DNA of 61,951 nucleotides, from contig NZ_JAFMTR010000070.1 in the NCBI RefSeq assembly GCF_018682675.1, forward strand, positions 1 to 61,951, given 5' to 3'. A program made the translations under genes and the position numbers. The notes beneath the pieces are model-generated. The model made no database searches. It saw only the letters and a list, made by a program, of their open reading frames with translations, and was not told the DNA's origin. Source of the stretch: Sphingopyxis soli. GTDB taxonomy: Bacteria; Pseudomonadota; Alphaproteobacteria; Sphingomonadales; Sphingomonadaceae. Shown piece by piece: positions 9,315 through 20,752 of the stretch (the stretch's first letter is position 1; every line of letters starts with the position of its first letter).

Positions 9315-10088
9315 ATGGATGTGGGAGGACTCAGGGTCGCCTCGATCACCGACACGATCGATGGCCCGGCCAGCTGGACCGTCGAGCGCGACGTCCATAT
9401 GCTGATCCTTCACGACGCGGGCAGCTATCACTGGCTCGAAACCTGGCTCGACGGTCATCGCACCGCGCTGGGCGATCCGTTGCCCGACGAGATATGGTTC
9501 GTGCCGGCCGGACGGCGGTTCAAGGCGACGGCCAAGGGCGGAACGGCGCGGTCGATCCACATCGAGATTCCGGCCGCGCGGCTTGCGGTCCCCGGCGGGG
9601 CGCGGGCGATCGCCGCGCATCGGGATCCGGCGATGACGGTCCTCGTCCGCAAACTGCTGGCCGGTGACGCCAAAGCGGCCGCCGCGCTGGTCGCGCTCCT
9701 GGCGGAGACGCTGGCGCGAACCATCGCGCCGCCCTTGCCGCGGACGCTTCTGCGCCGCATCGACGGGCTGATGGCGTCGATCCAGACGCAGCTCGAAATC
9801 CAGATCACGGTCGAGGATATGGCGGCCGAGACCGGCATGTCGGTCAACAGCCTGATCAGCAATTTTGCGCGCGCCACCGGCCGAACGCCCGCGCAATATG
9901 TGCTGCATCAGCGGTTGCGGCGCGCCTGTTGGTTCCTCGCCAACCGGCCGCTCTCGATCGCCGAGATCGCCTTTGCCACCGGATTTTCCAGCCACGCGCA
10001 TCTTTGTGCGGTCTTTCGCCGCAAGCTTGCTATGTCGCCGGGGGAGTGGCGCGCGTTTGCGAGCGGGAGGGTAAGTTGTGACGATTAG
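9315..10088 (+). CDS. AraC-family transcriptional regulator
   Basis: A 257-residue regulator with a cupin-like N-terminal sensing region and a C-terminal pair of helix-turn-helix motifs. The first HTH covers TVEDMAAETGMSVNSLISNF. The second contains the AraC signature PLSIAEIAFATGFSSHAHLCAVFRR. ATG at 9315 (MDVGGLRVA) is preferred; an in-frame ATG at 9273 would add 14 residues, and neither has a strong ribosome-binding site. It overlaps the downstream LtrA gene by 11 bases, so the two are probably co-transcribed and the regulator may control its own operon. The effector is unknown. Confidence 0.88.
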   Translation: MDVGGLRVASITDTIDGPASWTVERDVHMLILHDAGSYHWLETWLDGHRTALGDPLPDEIWFVPAGRRFKATAKGGTARSIHIEIPAARLAVPGGARAIAAHRDPAMTVLVRKLLAGDAKAAAALVALLAETLARTIAPPLPRTLLRRIDGLMASIQTQLEIQITVEDMAAETGMSVNSLISNFARATGRTPAQYVLHQRLRRACWFLANRPLSIAEIAFATGFSSHAHLCAVFRRKLAMSPGEWRAFASGRVSCDD

Positions 10089-11322
10089 GGCAAATCTGTT
10101 CCGCATTCGCGATGCCCACGGTCATGCGCCGGTGACCAATATCGAACTTTTCTTCGATCTGGTGTTCGTCTTCGCGATCACCCAATTGTCGCACGGCCTG
10201 CTCGAACATCTGGGCTGGCTCGGCGCCTTGCAAACGCTGATGCTGCTGTTCGCGGTATGGTGGGTGTGGATCTTCACCACATGGGCCGCCAACTGGCTCG
10301 ATCCGGAGCGCGCCAATGTGCGGCTGATGCTCTTCGCGCTGATGCTGGCGGGCCTTGCGCTGTCGAGTTCGATTCCCCAGGCGTTCGGCAAGTCCGGCTG
10401 GCTGTTCGCCGCCGCCTATTGTTCGATGCAGATCGGCCGCTCGCTCTACATGATCTGGGCGAGCCAAGGGGTTCATCCCGCGCGGGCGCGCAACTTCACC
10501 CGCATCATCATCTGGTCGGTCTTCTCCCTGCCCTTCTGGATCGGCGGCGCGCTCGCCGACCCCGGGCAGCGGATGCTGCTGTGGGCGGCGGCGCTCGCGA
10601 TCGACTATGCCGGCCCGGCGACCTTCTTCCGTGTCCCGGGACTGGGCCGGTCGGACGCCGGGAGCTGGGACATCTCGGGCGCACACATGGCCGAGCGCTG
10701 CGCGCTGTTCATCATCATCGCGCTCGGCGAAGGGGTGCTGATCACCGGCGCGACCTTTGCCACGACACCGCAAAGCCCGCTGCACTGGCTTGCCTTCGCG
10801 ACCTGCTTCCTCGGGTCCGCGGCGCTGTGGTGGCTCTATTTCGACACCGGCGCGCGGCGCGGCAGCCAGGCCATGGAAACGACCGAGGCGGCCGGGCTGC
10901 TCGCGCGCTATGCCTATACCTATTGGCATATTCCGATCGTCGCGGGACTGGTCGTGTCGGCGGTCGCCGACGAAATGCTGCTCGCGCACCCGAAGGGCCA
11001 TATCGAATTTCCGATGCTCGCCGTGTCGATCGGCGGGCCGCTGCTGTTCCTCGTCGGCAATATGGGGTTCAAGCATGCCACATCGGGCCGGTCGCTGCCG
11101 CCCGTCTCGCACATGATCGGCGCCGCGGCGCTGCTCGGCGTCGGCGCGGCGGCGTGGTTCGGTCAATGGCAGCCGATCGCGCTGGGGATCGCGACCTTCG
11201 CCGTCCTCGTCTTCACCGCGATCTGGGAATGGGGCAGCTATCACGGCGGCTGGCGGCGCTGGGCGCCGTGGCTCGGCCGGCTCGAACGCACCGGACAAAG
11301 AGATTATGGGCAGGGAGAATAG
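10078..11322 (+). CDS. ltrA: LtrA-family (low temperature requirement A) membrane protein
   Basis: A 414-residue polytopic inner-membrane protein with about 11-12 hydrophobic helices. The family signature is at the N-terminus: HAPVTNIELFFDLVFVFAITQLSH, and a second conserved stretch HMAERCALFIIIALGEGVL lies mid-protein. LtrA was first described as needed by Listeria for growth at low temperature, but its biochemical role is not established. Translation begins at GTG 10078, inside the end of the AraC gene. It is followed 3 bases later by a small membrane protein gene, suggesting a three-gene operon. Confidence 0.92.
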   Translation: MTIRANLFRIRDAHGHAPVTNIELFFDLVFVFAITQLSHGLLEHLGWLGALQTLMLLFAVWWVWIFTTWAANWLDPERANVRLMLFALMLAGLALSSSIPQAFGKSGWLFAAAYCSMQIGRSLYMIWASQGVHPARARNFTRIIIWSVFSLPFWIGGALADPGQRMLLWAAALAIDYAGPATFFRVPGLGRSDAGSWDISGAHMAERCALFIIIALGEGVLITGATFATTPQSPLHWLAFATCFLGSAALWWLYFDTGARRGSQAMETTEAAGLLARYAYTYWHIPIVAGLVVSAVADEMLLAHPKGHIEFPMLAVSIGGPLLFLVGNMGFKHATSGRSLPPVSHMIGAAALLGVGAAAWFGQWQPIALGIATFAVLVFTAIWEWGSYHGGWRRWAPWLGRLERTGQRDYGQGE

Positions 11323-11325
11323 ACG

Positions 11326-11571
11326 ATGTCGCATACCGCCATCATGCTGATCGCGGCGCTCGGGCTGTTGATCGGGCTGCGCCTGCTCGTCCGCGACAAG
11401 GCCCGCGCAACGCGCGCTTTCCTTGTGCTGTGGCTGCTCGTGTCGATCGCCAACCTGCTCTATGGCGTGCTCGGCGCAGGCTATGGCTGGGGCGAGGAAG
11501 CCGTCGTCTGGCTGTTCGTCTTCGGACTGCCCGCGGCGGTCGCCCTGATCGCCGCGCGCGTCGGGGGCTAA
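11326..11571 (+). CDS. Small membrane protein, function unknown
   Basis: An 81-residue hydrophobic protein with two or three predicted membrane helices (TAIMLIAALGLLIGLRLLV, AFLVLWLLVSIANLLYGVLG and VVWLFVFGLPAAVALIAA). I do not recognise the family. It follows ltrA by 3 bases on the same strand and is probably translated from the same transcript. Its stop overlaps by 4 bases the stop end of the opposite-strand gene at 11568. Confidence 0.75.
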   Translation: MSHTAIMLIAALGLLIGLRLLVRDKARATRAFLVLWLLVSIANLLYGVLGAGYGWGEEAVVWLFVFGLPAAVALIAARVGG

Positions 11572-11996
11572 TCCGGCGGATTGATCAGGCAGCCGCTTGC
11601 ACCCGCGAAGCGGGCGCTCCGCGCGGCGAGCAGCGGCACGCTGCCGGTCACGGTCTTCGTCGCCGGGTCGTCGCTCAGCGAGACCATTTCCATGCCGGGC
11701 TCGAAATCGGTCTGACAGCTTTCGAGGCTGCGCCCCTGCACATAGCGGCACGAACAGCCGACGCGCGCGGCGTAGGCCGATCCCAGCTCGGCCTGCGCCT
11801 TGAACGCGGGGAATTTCCAGACGAGGAAAATCGCCAGCAGGACACCGAAGCCGATGGCCCATGGCAGGCAACCCCCGCGCTTGCCGTCGCGGCGCTTGCG
11901 GCCGCGCAGGTGCGGGGGCACTTCGGGGGGCGGCGCCGACGGCTGGCGGTCGGGCGTTGCCGTCTCGGGCGGGTTGGTGTTAGTCACCGGTGCCAT
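11568..11996 (-). CDS. Single-pass membrane protein, function unknown
   Basis: A 142-residue protein with a Pro/Thr-rich cytoplasmic N-terminus, a basic stretch (HLRGRKRRDGKRGG), one membrane helix (CLPWAIGFGVLLAIFLVW) and a C-terminal domain carrying several cysteines (VGCSCRYVQGRSLESC and ASGCLI). The Cys-x-Cys pattern after the helix suggests an exported domain with disulfides or metal binding. The start is set at ATG 11996 (MAPVTNTNPP); the open frame runs on to 12188 but that part is antisense to the serine hydrolase. The start codon overlaps the divergent neighbour's as CATG (11994-11997). No family recognised. Confidence 0.65.
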   Translation of the reverse strand: MAPVTNTNPPETATPDRQPSAPPPEVPPHLRGRKRRDGKRGGCLPWAIGFGVLLAIFLVWKFPAFKAQAELGSAYAARVGCSCRYVQGRSLESCQTDFEPGMEMVSLSDDPATKTVTGSVPLLAARSARFAGASGCLINPPD

Positions 11997-13152
11997 GATC
12001 ACGAAAAAAGCCATGCTGGCAAGTGCGGCGCTGCTCCTTCTCGGCGGCTGGTCGCTGGGCCAGGCCGCCGGGCAGGGCGGTATCGCGCCCGGCGCACCCG
12101 CGCCCCGGCTCGGCGCGTCGCTCGACGAGATCGCGCCGGTCGATGCGTCGCCCGCGCTCCCGGCGCTCGATCCCGCGATCAAGGCCAAGGCCGACGCGCT
12201 GTTCGACGACGCCGAGGATGTGGGCGAAACGCGCGCGCTCTATGTGCTGCGCGACGGCCAGCCGGTCTATGAACGCTATGGCGAGGGCTTCGGCCCCGAT
12301 TCAAAGCTGATCAGCTGGTCGATGGCGAAGAGCATCACCGCCGTCCTCACCGGCTTCCTCGTCGCCGACGGGCAATTGTCGCTCGACGCGCCCGCGCCGG
12401 TCAGCGCGTGGGAACGCAGCGGCGACCCGCGCGGGACGATCAGCCTGCGCCACCTGCTCCACATGGCCTCGGGGCTCGAACATGTCGAAAATGGCGATCC
12501 GGTGTGGAAGGGCGACACGGTCGAGATGCTGTTCGGCGCGGGCGCACCGGACATGGCCGCCTTTGCCGAAGCCAAGCCTGCGGCAGCGCGGCCGGGCGAG
12601 CTTTTCAACTACAGCTCGGCGACCAGCGTCATCCTCTCCGACATATTGACCGACACGCTGACCCCGTCGCAAAATCCCGAGGCGCGCCGCGAGGCGATGC
12701 GCGAGTTCATCGCGGGACGGCTCGCCGAACCGCTCGGCATGACCAGCCTGACGCCCGAGTTCGACGCCAAGGGGACGATGATCGGCGGTTCGATCATGCA
12801 CGCGACGGCGCGCGATTATGCAAAGTTCGGCGAGTTCCTGCGCAACCATGGCGTCGCGGGCGGCCAGCGGCTGCTGCCCGAAACCTGGATGCGGTTCATG
12901 CTGTCGCCGTCGCCCGAGGACGCAGGATATGGCGGGCACATCTGGCTGAACCGGCGTCGGCCCGCAGGCGCCGACGAGGCGCTATGGCCCGACCGCGGCC
13001 CCAACGACCTGTTCGCCTGCATCGGTCATCAGGGGCAATATATCATCGTCTCACCCTCGCAGCGCGTGACGATCGTGCGGCTGGGGATCACGAAGGACGA
13101 CCAGTTCCCGGCGCTGCGGCGGCATCTGGCCGATCTGACCGCCGCGCTCTGA
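11995..13152 (+). CDS. Serine hydrolase of the beta-lactamase / class C PBP-like family
   Basis: A 385-residue exported hydrolase with a signal peptide (MITKKAMLASAALLLLGG). The serine nucleophile is in SMAKSIT (Ser109-x-x-Lys112), and the second motif tyrosine is in FNYSSA (Tyr206). GHQGQYIIVSP near the C-terminus stands where the third motif is expected. Such proteins are esterases or peptidases rather than true beta-lactamases, and the substrate cannot be told from sequence. Start is ATG 11995, overlapping the opposite start codon. A second in-frame ATG at 12013 still leaves a signal peptide and would avoid the overlap. Neither has a strong ribosome-binding site. Confidence 0.88.
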   Translation: MITKKAMLASAALLLLGGWSLGQAAGQGGIAPGAPAPRLGASLDEIAPVDASPALPALDPAIKAKADALFDDAEDVGETRALYVLRDGQPVYERYGEGFGPDSKLISWSMAKSITAVLTGFLVADGQLSLDAPAPVSAWERSGDPRGTISLRHLLHMASGLEHVENGDPVWKGDTVEMLFGAGAPDMAAFAEAKPAAARPGELFNYSSATSVILSDILTDTLTPSQNPEARREAMREFIAGRLAEPLGMTSLTPEFDAKGTMIGGSIMHATARDYAKFGEFLRNHGVAGGQRLLPETWMRFMLSPSPEDAGYGGHIWLNRRRPAGADEALWPDRGPNDLFACIGHQGQYIIVSPSQRVTIVRLGITKDDQFPALRRHLADLTAAL

Positions 13153-13203
13153 ATTGCCAGCCGCGCCCGGGGCCGGCTCCGATCGGTTGCGGGCGCCATC
13201 GCC

Positions 13204-13881
13204 TTAGCCCCCGCACGCCTTGAACAGCATCAGCGTCCGCTCGCGCCCTCGGGTTGCGCTCGGTTCGTGATAATCCTTGCGCCGGTCGCTGTTGAAACCA
13301 TGCCCCGCCTCATAGACGAAGATCTGCGCGGTCGGATGCGCCTTCGCGATCAGCGCCTCGACACCCTCCATCGGAATGCCGGCATCGAAGCGGCCGAAAT
13401 GCGCGATGGTGGCGCAGGCCGGCGCCTCGTCCTTGAACATCGTCGGCACGAGGCTGCCATAGTAGGAAGAGGATGCGGCCAGGTCGGGGCTGATCTGCGC
13501 CATCCGCCAGGCAACCGAGCCGCCATAGCAATAGCCGGTGATGAACACCGGCCCCTTCGCTTTCAGCGCGTCGATGCACGTCTGCGCATCCTTCAGACTC
13601 TGCTCGAACGGATGCAGCGTCCGCGCCAGCTCGACCGCGCGTTCGAACTGCGGTCCCGAATAATCGCTCTCGAACCCCGGGTGCTCGCGGTCGAACAGCG
13701 CGGGGCTGAGCACCTCATAGCCGTCGGCGGCATATTCGTCGCAAAGCTCGCGGATATGATCGGTGACCCCGAAGATTTCCTGGATCAGCACCAGCCCGCC
13801 GCGCCGCTCGCCCTCGGGCTGCGCATGATAGACCGCGATGTCCGCGCCATCGTCCATCGTCATCCGAACCATCTCGCCCAT
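13204..13881 (-). CDS. Dienelactone hydrolase family protein
   Basis: A 225-residue alpha/beta hydrolase. The catalytic triad can be read as Cys in GYCYGGS, Asp in FGRFDAGIP and His in GHGFNSDRR. The motif IQEIFGVTDHIRELCDEYAADGY is typical of dienelactone hydrolases, which open dienelactone in chloroaromatic breakdown; most genomic copies have unknown natural substrates. ATG at 13881 (MGEMVRM) has AGAGGTG 7 bases upstream, which rules out the longer frame to 14136 that runs through a repeat. It converges on the serine hydrolase gene with a 51-base gap. Confidence 0.92.
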   Translation of the reverse strand: MGEMVRMTMDDGADIAVYHAQPEGERRGGLVLIQEIFGVTDHIRELCDEYAADGYEVLSPALFDREHPGFESDYSGPQFERAVELARTLHPFEQSLKDAQTCIDALKAKGPVFITGYCYGGSVAWRMAQISPDLAASSSYYGSLVPTMFKDEAPACATIAHFGRFDAGIPMEGVEALIAKAHPTAQIFVYEAGHGFNSDRRKDYHEPSATRGRERTLMLFKACGG

Positions 13882-13897
13882 ATGCGCACCTCTCGTC

Positions 13898-14008
13898 CGT
13901 TCGGACCGGGCTTGTCGAAGTCCCGTCCTTCTGTCTGTCGACCTTTGAAGAAAGAACGGCGCTTCGACAAGCTCGGAGCCTGCCCCCGCGAAGGCGGGGG
14001 GCGAACGG
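13898..14008. repeat. Dispersed inverted repeat, family A copy 1
   Basis: The arms GCTTGTCGAAG (13910-13920) and CTTCGACAAGC (13962-13972) lie inside outer arms CGTTCG and CGAACG. A CCCCCGCGAAGGCGGGG palindrome is embedded at about 13983. It shares its plan and much of its sequence with a second copy at 46286-46376. It sits in the 281-base gap between the dienelactone hydrolase gene and atpH. The rest of that gap (14009-14162) must hold the atp promoter, which I could not place confidently. Confidence 0.8.
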
Positions 14009-14162
14009 GCTTTGGGGGGCGGCGGGATTCCATCCACCCCCGCCTTGCATTGCAGCAAAATCGTTGCTACGCGCGCCGCGACTGTGCAGCGGGGGTGTCT
14101 TCGGACGCCGGGAAAATCCGCGCAGCCATCCCCCAAGGGATCGTAGAAAAGGACTTTCGCGC

Positions 14163-14729
14163 GTGGAGAATTCCGGCGGCATTCAGGGCAACATCACGGC
14201 GGGCCTCGCGGGCCGCTATGCCAGCGCGCTGTTCGATCTGGCCCGCGAATCGAACGATATCGACAGCGTCCAGAAGAGCCTTGCGACGCTCAAGGCGGGA
14301 ATCGCCGAATCGGCGGACCTGAAGGCGCTCGTGTCGAGCCCCGTCATCAGCCGCGCCGACGCCGCGACGGCGATCGAAGCGGTCGCCAAGCTGCTGAAGC
14401 TCGATTCGCTGACCTCGAAATTCCTGGGCGTGCTTGCCGAGAACCGCCGCCTCGCCGACCTTGGCGGGATGATCGACGCGTTCAACGCGATCGTCGCGGG
14501 CCACCGCGGCGAAGTGACCGCAAAGGTCACCAGCGCGCACCCGCTGACGGCCGAGCAGCTCAAGGCGCTCGCCGCAAATCTCAAGACCCGTGTCGGCCGC
14601 GATGTTCAGATCGAAGCCGCCATCGACCCCGCCATCCTTGGCGGTCTCGTCGTCCAGCTGGGCAGCCAGCTTATCGACGGCAGCATCCGTACCCGTCTCA
14701 ACAGTTTCGCCCAGGCGATGAAGGGCTGA
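14163..14729 (+). CDS. atpH: ATP synthase F1 delta subunit
   Basis: A 188-residue delta subunit (OSCP homologue), part of the peripheral stalk that holds F1 against the b subunits. [18 protein letters not shown] at the N-terminus and the C-terminal stretch [29 protein letters not shown] are characteristic. The start is GTG at 14163 (MENSGGIQ), with AAGGA about 10 bases upstream; the reading frame is open further upstream but there is no reason to extend it. First gene of the F1 operon. As is usual in alphaproteobacteria, the F0 genes are encoded elsewhere. Confidence 0.95.
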   Translation: MENSGGIQGNITAGLAGRYASALFDLARESNDIDSVQKSLATLKAGIAESADLKALVSSPVISRADAATAIEAVAKLLKLDSLTSKFLGVLAENRRLADLGGMIDAFNAIVAGHRGEVTAKVTSAHPLTAEQLKALAANLKTRVGRDVQIEAAIDPAILGGLVVQLGSQLIDGSIRTRLNSFAQAMKG

Positions 14730-14766
14730 AAAGCCCCCTGCGCCAAAACGCCCGATGAAAGGCTGA

Positions 14767-16299
<1,533 letters not shown>

Positions 16300-16740
16300 G
16301 TGGCTGCGCCGCCGGAACCAAAGCATGGAAGAAAACTGGTTATCGGTGGCGTTTCGCTAACCAACGCAAAATTTGGAATTGCCCAAGGGCGCATCAAGAA
16401 AAAGGAGTATTTCACCGCAGCCAATGATGCTCGAAACAGGATCGAGCAACTTGTCATAGACGATGCCTATTGCGACGATCAGCCGTTCACTTGGATCGGT
16501 TTGATCATCAGAGAGGGGCTCGTGAATGACGAGATGCCCAAAATCGGCAAGGTGGATCCCAAGTATGGAGATCTCGAACTGACGATTGAAATTGATACCA
16601 ACGACCTGATCGACGTGGGCAAAGAGGAAATTCAACGAGTGCTCGAACTGGCGACTTTGAAATCGCTTATCGCCGCAGGCAAAAAGTTCGGGTGCAAGAT
16701 GGGCAAAATCTCGGCCGAATTGGAAGCATTGAAAGCTTAA
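16300..16740 (+). CDS. Probable Imm39-like immunity protein inserted between atpA and atpG
   Basis: A 146-residue cytoplasmic protein with no signal peptide or membrane helix. Its pattern ([13 protein letters not shown], then [29 protein letters not shown] and [16 protein letters not shown]) resembles the Imm39 family, predicted immunity proteins of polymorphic toxin systems. That call is from memory of the family pattern and needs a profile search. The only nearby start is GTG 16300, directly after the atpA stop and without its own Shine-Dalgarno, so it is probably translated by re-initiating ribosomes. It ends 4 bases before atpG. Its base composition is clearly lower in GC than atpA, suggesting acquisition. 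No toxin gene is in the window. Confidence 0.65.
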   Translation: MAAPPEPKHGRKLVIGGVSLTNAKFGIAQGRIKKKEYFTAANDARNRIEQLVIDDAYCDDQPFTWIGLIIREGLVNDEMPKIGKVDPKYGDLELTIEIDTNDLIDVGKEEIQRVLELATLKSLIAAGKKFGCKMGKISAELEALKA

Positions 16741-16744
16741 AACG

Positions 16745-17620
16745 ATGGCAAGCCTTAAAGAACTCAAAGGTCGTATCGTCTCGGTCAAATCGACCCAGAA
16801 GATCACCAAGGCCAAAAAGATGGTCGCCGCCGCGAAGCTGCGCAAGGCGCAGGCCGCGGCCGAAGCCGCGCGCCCCTATGCCGAGCGGCTCGAAGGCGTC
16901 GTCGCCAGCCTCGCGTCGAAGGTCGGCGCGTCGGATTCGGCGCCGAAGCTGCTGTCGGGCACCGGCAAGAGCGACACGCACCTGCTGGTCGTGCTCAACA
17001 GCGACCGCGGCCTTGCGGGTGCGTTCAACTCGAACATCGTGAAGGCGGCGCGCGACAAGGCGCTCGAACTGCAGGCAGAGGGCAAGAAGGTTGTCTTCTA
17101 CCTCGTCGGGCGCAAGGGCCGCCCGGTGATCGCACGCCTGTTCCCCGGCCAGATCATCGAGAGTTACGAAACCACCGGCATCCGTGACATCGGCTTCGAA
17201 CAGGCGAACGAGATTTCGGCGAAGGTGATGGAGCTTTACGAAGCCGGCGTTTTCGACGTCGCGCATCTCTTCTATTCGAAGTTCCGCTCGGCGCTGCTCC
17301 AGATCGCGACCGGTCAGCAGATGATCCCGGTTCCGCCCCCGGCCGACGTTCCCGCGACGAGCGGCGCGGCGGTCGAATATGAACCGGGCGAGGAAGAAAT
17401 CCTCGCCGACCTGCTGCCGCGCAACGTCACCATCCAGATCTTCAAGGGCCTCCTTGAAAACGCCGCGTCCGAACAGGGCGCGTCGATGACCGCGATGGAC
17501 AATGCGACGCGCAACGCGGGCGACCTGATCAACAAGCTGACCATCGTGTACAACCGGACACGTCAGGCAGCGATCACCACCGAACTCATCGAAATCATCG
17601 CGGGCGCGGAAGCTCTGTAG
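16745..17620 (+). CDS. atpG: ATP synthase F1 gamma subunit
   Basis: A 291-residue gamma subunit, the rotating central shaft of F1. The N-terminal helix [35 protein letters not shown] and the C-terminal helix with [34 protein letters not shown] (both quoted in part by family pattern) are well conserved, so it is intact. It starts 4 bases after the inserted gene and ends 1 base before the next inserted gene. Confidence 0.97.
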   Translation: MASLKELKGRIVSVKSTQKITKAKKMVAAAKLRKAQAAAEAARPYAERLEGVVASLASKVGASDSAPKLLSGTGKSDTHLLVVLNSDRGLAGAFNSNIVKAARDKALELQAEGKKVVFYLVGRKGRPVIARLFPGQIIESYETTGIRDIGFEQANEISAKVMELYEAGVFDVAHLFYSKFRSALLQIATGQQMIPVPPPADVPATSGAAVEYEPGEEEILADLLPRNVTIQIFKGLLENAASEQGASMTAMDNATRNAGDLINKLTIVYNRTRQAAITTELIEIIAGAEAL

Positions 17621-17621
17621 C

Positions 17622-18179
17622 ATGCATAAACTTCGCCTCGTCTTCGTTTGCGTTGGGCTCGCGACGAGCTTTACGGCTATTGCCAGCGAGGCCATGGCAT
17701 CTGATGCGCGTGCAAACGAGAGCGTCGCTCTGTTCAAATCATTTTGTGTAGCGACCGCTGGCGACAAGGCCCGAGCGCTATCCGTACTGGGAGAAGGCAA
17801 TGCGCTTGCTCGCCGCTTACCCGAGGCGGTTACCACAGCAATGTTTGGAAAATCGGGCGGGGTGGCTTGGGCGCTGAGCAGCCCCAGCCAAGCCCAACTT
17901 CTACTCGCCTATAACCCGATGGGCATCTGTGAAGTTCGTATCGCTGAGGCTGACGAAGCAGCAATGATTGAACAGTTTCATGCGCTGACGACGTCATTGA
18001 GCACTAGGTCTTCCAGCAACTCAGGACAGCCTGAGAAGCGACGCCAAGGCAATGCAAATCTGACCTACGAAACGTTCAATTACGAGGTAGGTGGACAGAA
18101 GGCTCTTCTAGCGATCACCACTTCCGACCAACGCGTCGGCGAACAGCAGCATGTTATTACTTTCAGCTTCGTAAGCTGA
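17622..18179 (+). CDS. Exported protein of unknown function inserted between atpG and atpD
   Basis: A 185-residue protein with a signal peptide (MHKLRLVFVCVGLATSFTAI, cleavage probably after EAMA) and a predicted periplasmic domain. Two cysteines (FKSFCVAT and PMGICEVR) could form a disulfide. The stretch ICEVRIAEADEAAMIEQFHAL resembles other small exported sphingomonad proteins with no assigned role. It starts 1 base after the atpG stop, so it is expected to be co-translated with F1 genes although its product leaves the cytoplasm. GC content is visibly lower than atpG and atpD. A 21-base gap with AGCAAGGAAC precedes atpD. Confidence 0.75.
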   Translation: MHKLRLVFVCVGLATSFTAIASEAMASDARANESVALFKSFCVATAGDKARALSVLGEGNALARRLPEAVTTAMFGKSGGVAWALSSPSQAQLLLAYNPMGICEVRIAEADEAAMIEQFHALTTSLSTRSSSNSGQPEKRRQGNANLTYETFNYEVGGQKALLAITTSDQRVGEQQHVITFSFVS

Positions 18180-18185
18180 TTTTGA

Positions 18186-19739
<1,554 letters not shown>

Positions 19740-19743
19740 TGCG

Positions 19744-20292
19744 ATGATCCGCCGCGCTGTCATCCTGCCCCTGCTGCTATGCAGCGCGGCAGGCGCGCAC
19801 GCGGCGGACAGCCCGCGCGACGGAAAGGCCGATTATATCGATCGGGCCATGACCATTGCCTTCGAGACATGTCCGAAGCTTCTGGCGAAACCGGCGGGAA
19901 CGACCGATCTGGAAATGGCCGCGCAGAATGGGCTCGGCGTCCAGGCAACGGAATATGACCTGTTGCGGATGTCGGTCGCCGAAGTCGGCGAAATCGCCTT
20001 CGGCACGCAATATTCGGCGGGTGTCGATCCGGCAGGCGGGATGCGACAGGGGGATAGCTGTGTCGTGGCGCTCAGCAGCAGCGTTCGCGACGAGGCGCTC
20101 TCCGCTATTCTCGAGCGGCTGAAACGGGAAGGCTTCGAGGTCGATCGCGAAACGCTGCTCGGTTCGGTCTACAAGAAATGGGTCGGCCAGCGCTATCAAC
20201 TCGCGGACGTCAAATTGTCGGACCACGGGGAATTTTTTGAATTCGTTTCCGATAAGCGAAAGCCCGTCGCTTATCTGACCTTCGTCTATTAG
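19744..20292 (+). CDS. Exported protein of unknown function inserted between atpD and atpC
   Basis: A 182-residue protein with a signal peptide ([20 protein letters not shown]) and a mature domain of about 160 residues. It has two cysteines (FETCPKLL and GDSCVVAL), a helix-forming segment ([19 protein letters not shown]), a Tyr/Trp motif ([19 protein letters not shown]) and a beta-rich end ([10 protein letters not shown]). The general plan resembles the exported protein between atpG and atpD: signal peptide, early Phe-x-x-Cys, mid-protein Cys followed by beta residues, and a terminal Thr-Phe strand. A distant relationship is possible but not shown. ATG 19744 is chosen because it starts the signal peptide. 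It lies 4 bases after atpD and 10 before atpC. Confidence 0.75.
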   Translation: MIRRAVILPLLLCSAAGAHAADSPRDGKADYIDRAMTIAFETCPKLLAKPAGTTDLEMAAQNGLGVQATEYDLLRMSVAEVGEIAFGTQYSAGVDPAGGMRQGDSCVVALSSSVRDEALSAILERLKREGFEVDRETLLGSVYKKWVGQRYQLADVKLSDHGEFFEFVSDKRKPVAYLTFVY

Positions 20293-20302
20293 GATTTATC
20301 GA

Positions 20303-20560
20303 ATGGCTCTGAAGTTCGAACTCGTCACCCCCGCCCGCCTTGAGCGGTCGAGCGACGTCTATATGGTCACCGTGCCGGGCAGCGAGGGCGATTTCTCGGT
20401 GCTCGAAGGCCACGCGCCCTTCATGGCGACGCTGCGCAACGGCCCGCTGACCATCTATGCGACCAATGGCGCCGCCCCCGAGACGATCGAGGTCGAAGGC
20501 GGCTTCGCCGAAGTGAACGAGGCCGGCCTCACCGTCCTCGCCGAGCATATCGCCGGCTGA
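20303..20560 (+). CDS. atpC: ATP synthase F1 epsilon subunit (beta-sandwich domain)
   Basis: An 85-residue epsilon subunit consisting of the N-terminal beta-sandwich ([38 protein letters not shown], a family hallmark read across the first 50 residues). It lacks the C-terminal helical hairpin that inhibits ATP hydrolysis in E. coli. Short epsilon subunits are usual in alphaproteobacteria, where a separate zeta-type inhibitor can take that role. It closes the operon and is followed by a strong terminator. Confidence 0.94.
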   Translation: MALKFELVTPARLERSSDVYMVTVPGSEGDFSVLEGHAPFMATLRNGPLTIYATNGAAPETIEVEGGFAEVNEAGLTVLAEHIAG

Positions 20561-20582
20561 TTTTCGCCGTCCACGGCGCATC

Positions 20583-20618
20583 AAAAGGGCTCGCATCCAC
20601 CGGATGCGGGCCCTTTTT
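20583..20618 (+). terminator. Rho-independent terminator of the atp operon
   Basis: A 16-bp stem with one mismatch (AAAAGGGCTCGCATCC pairing with GGATGCGGGCCCTTTT), a 3-base loop, and a run of five T within and after the right arm. It lies 22 bases after the atpC stop and marks the end of the eight-gene transcription unit. Confidence 0.92.
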
Positions 20619-20752
20619 CCATGCGCGATGCCACAACTTCCCTCGCATTAGGAGAATGTCAAAGTTTCCGATTTATTCACCGTATCGAATGGGGATTTGG
20701 CCACGAAAATCGTCAAATTTCCCAGCTTGTTGGTTTAAAACAGGATGATGTG

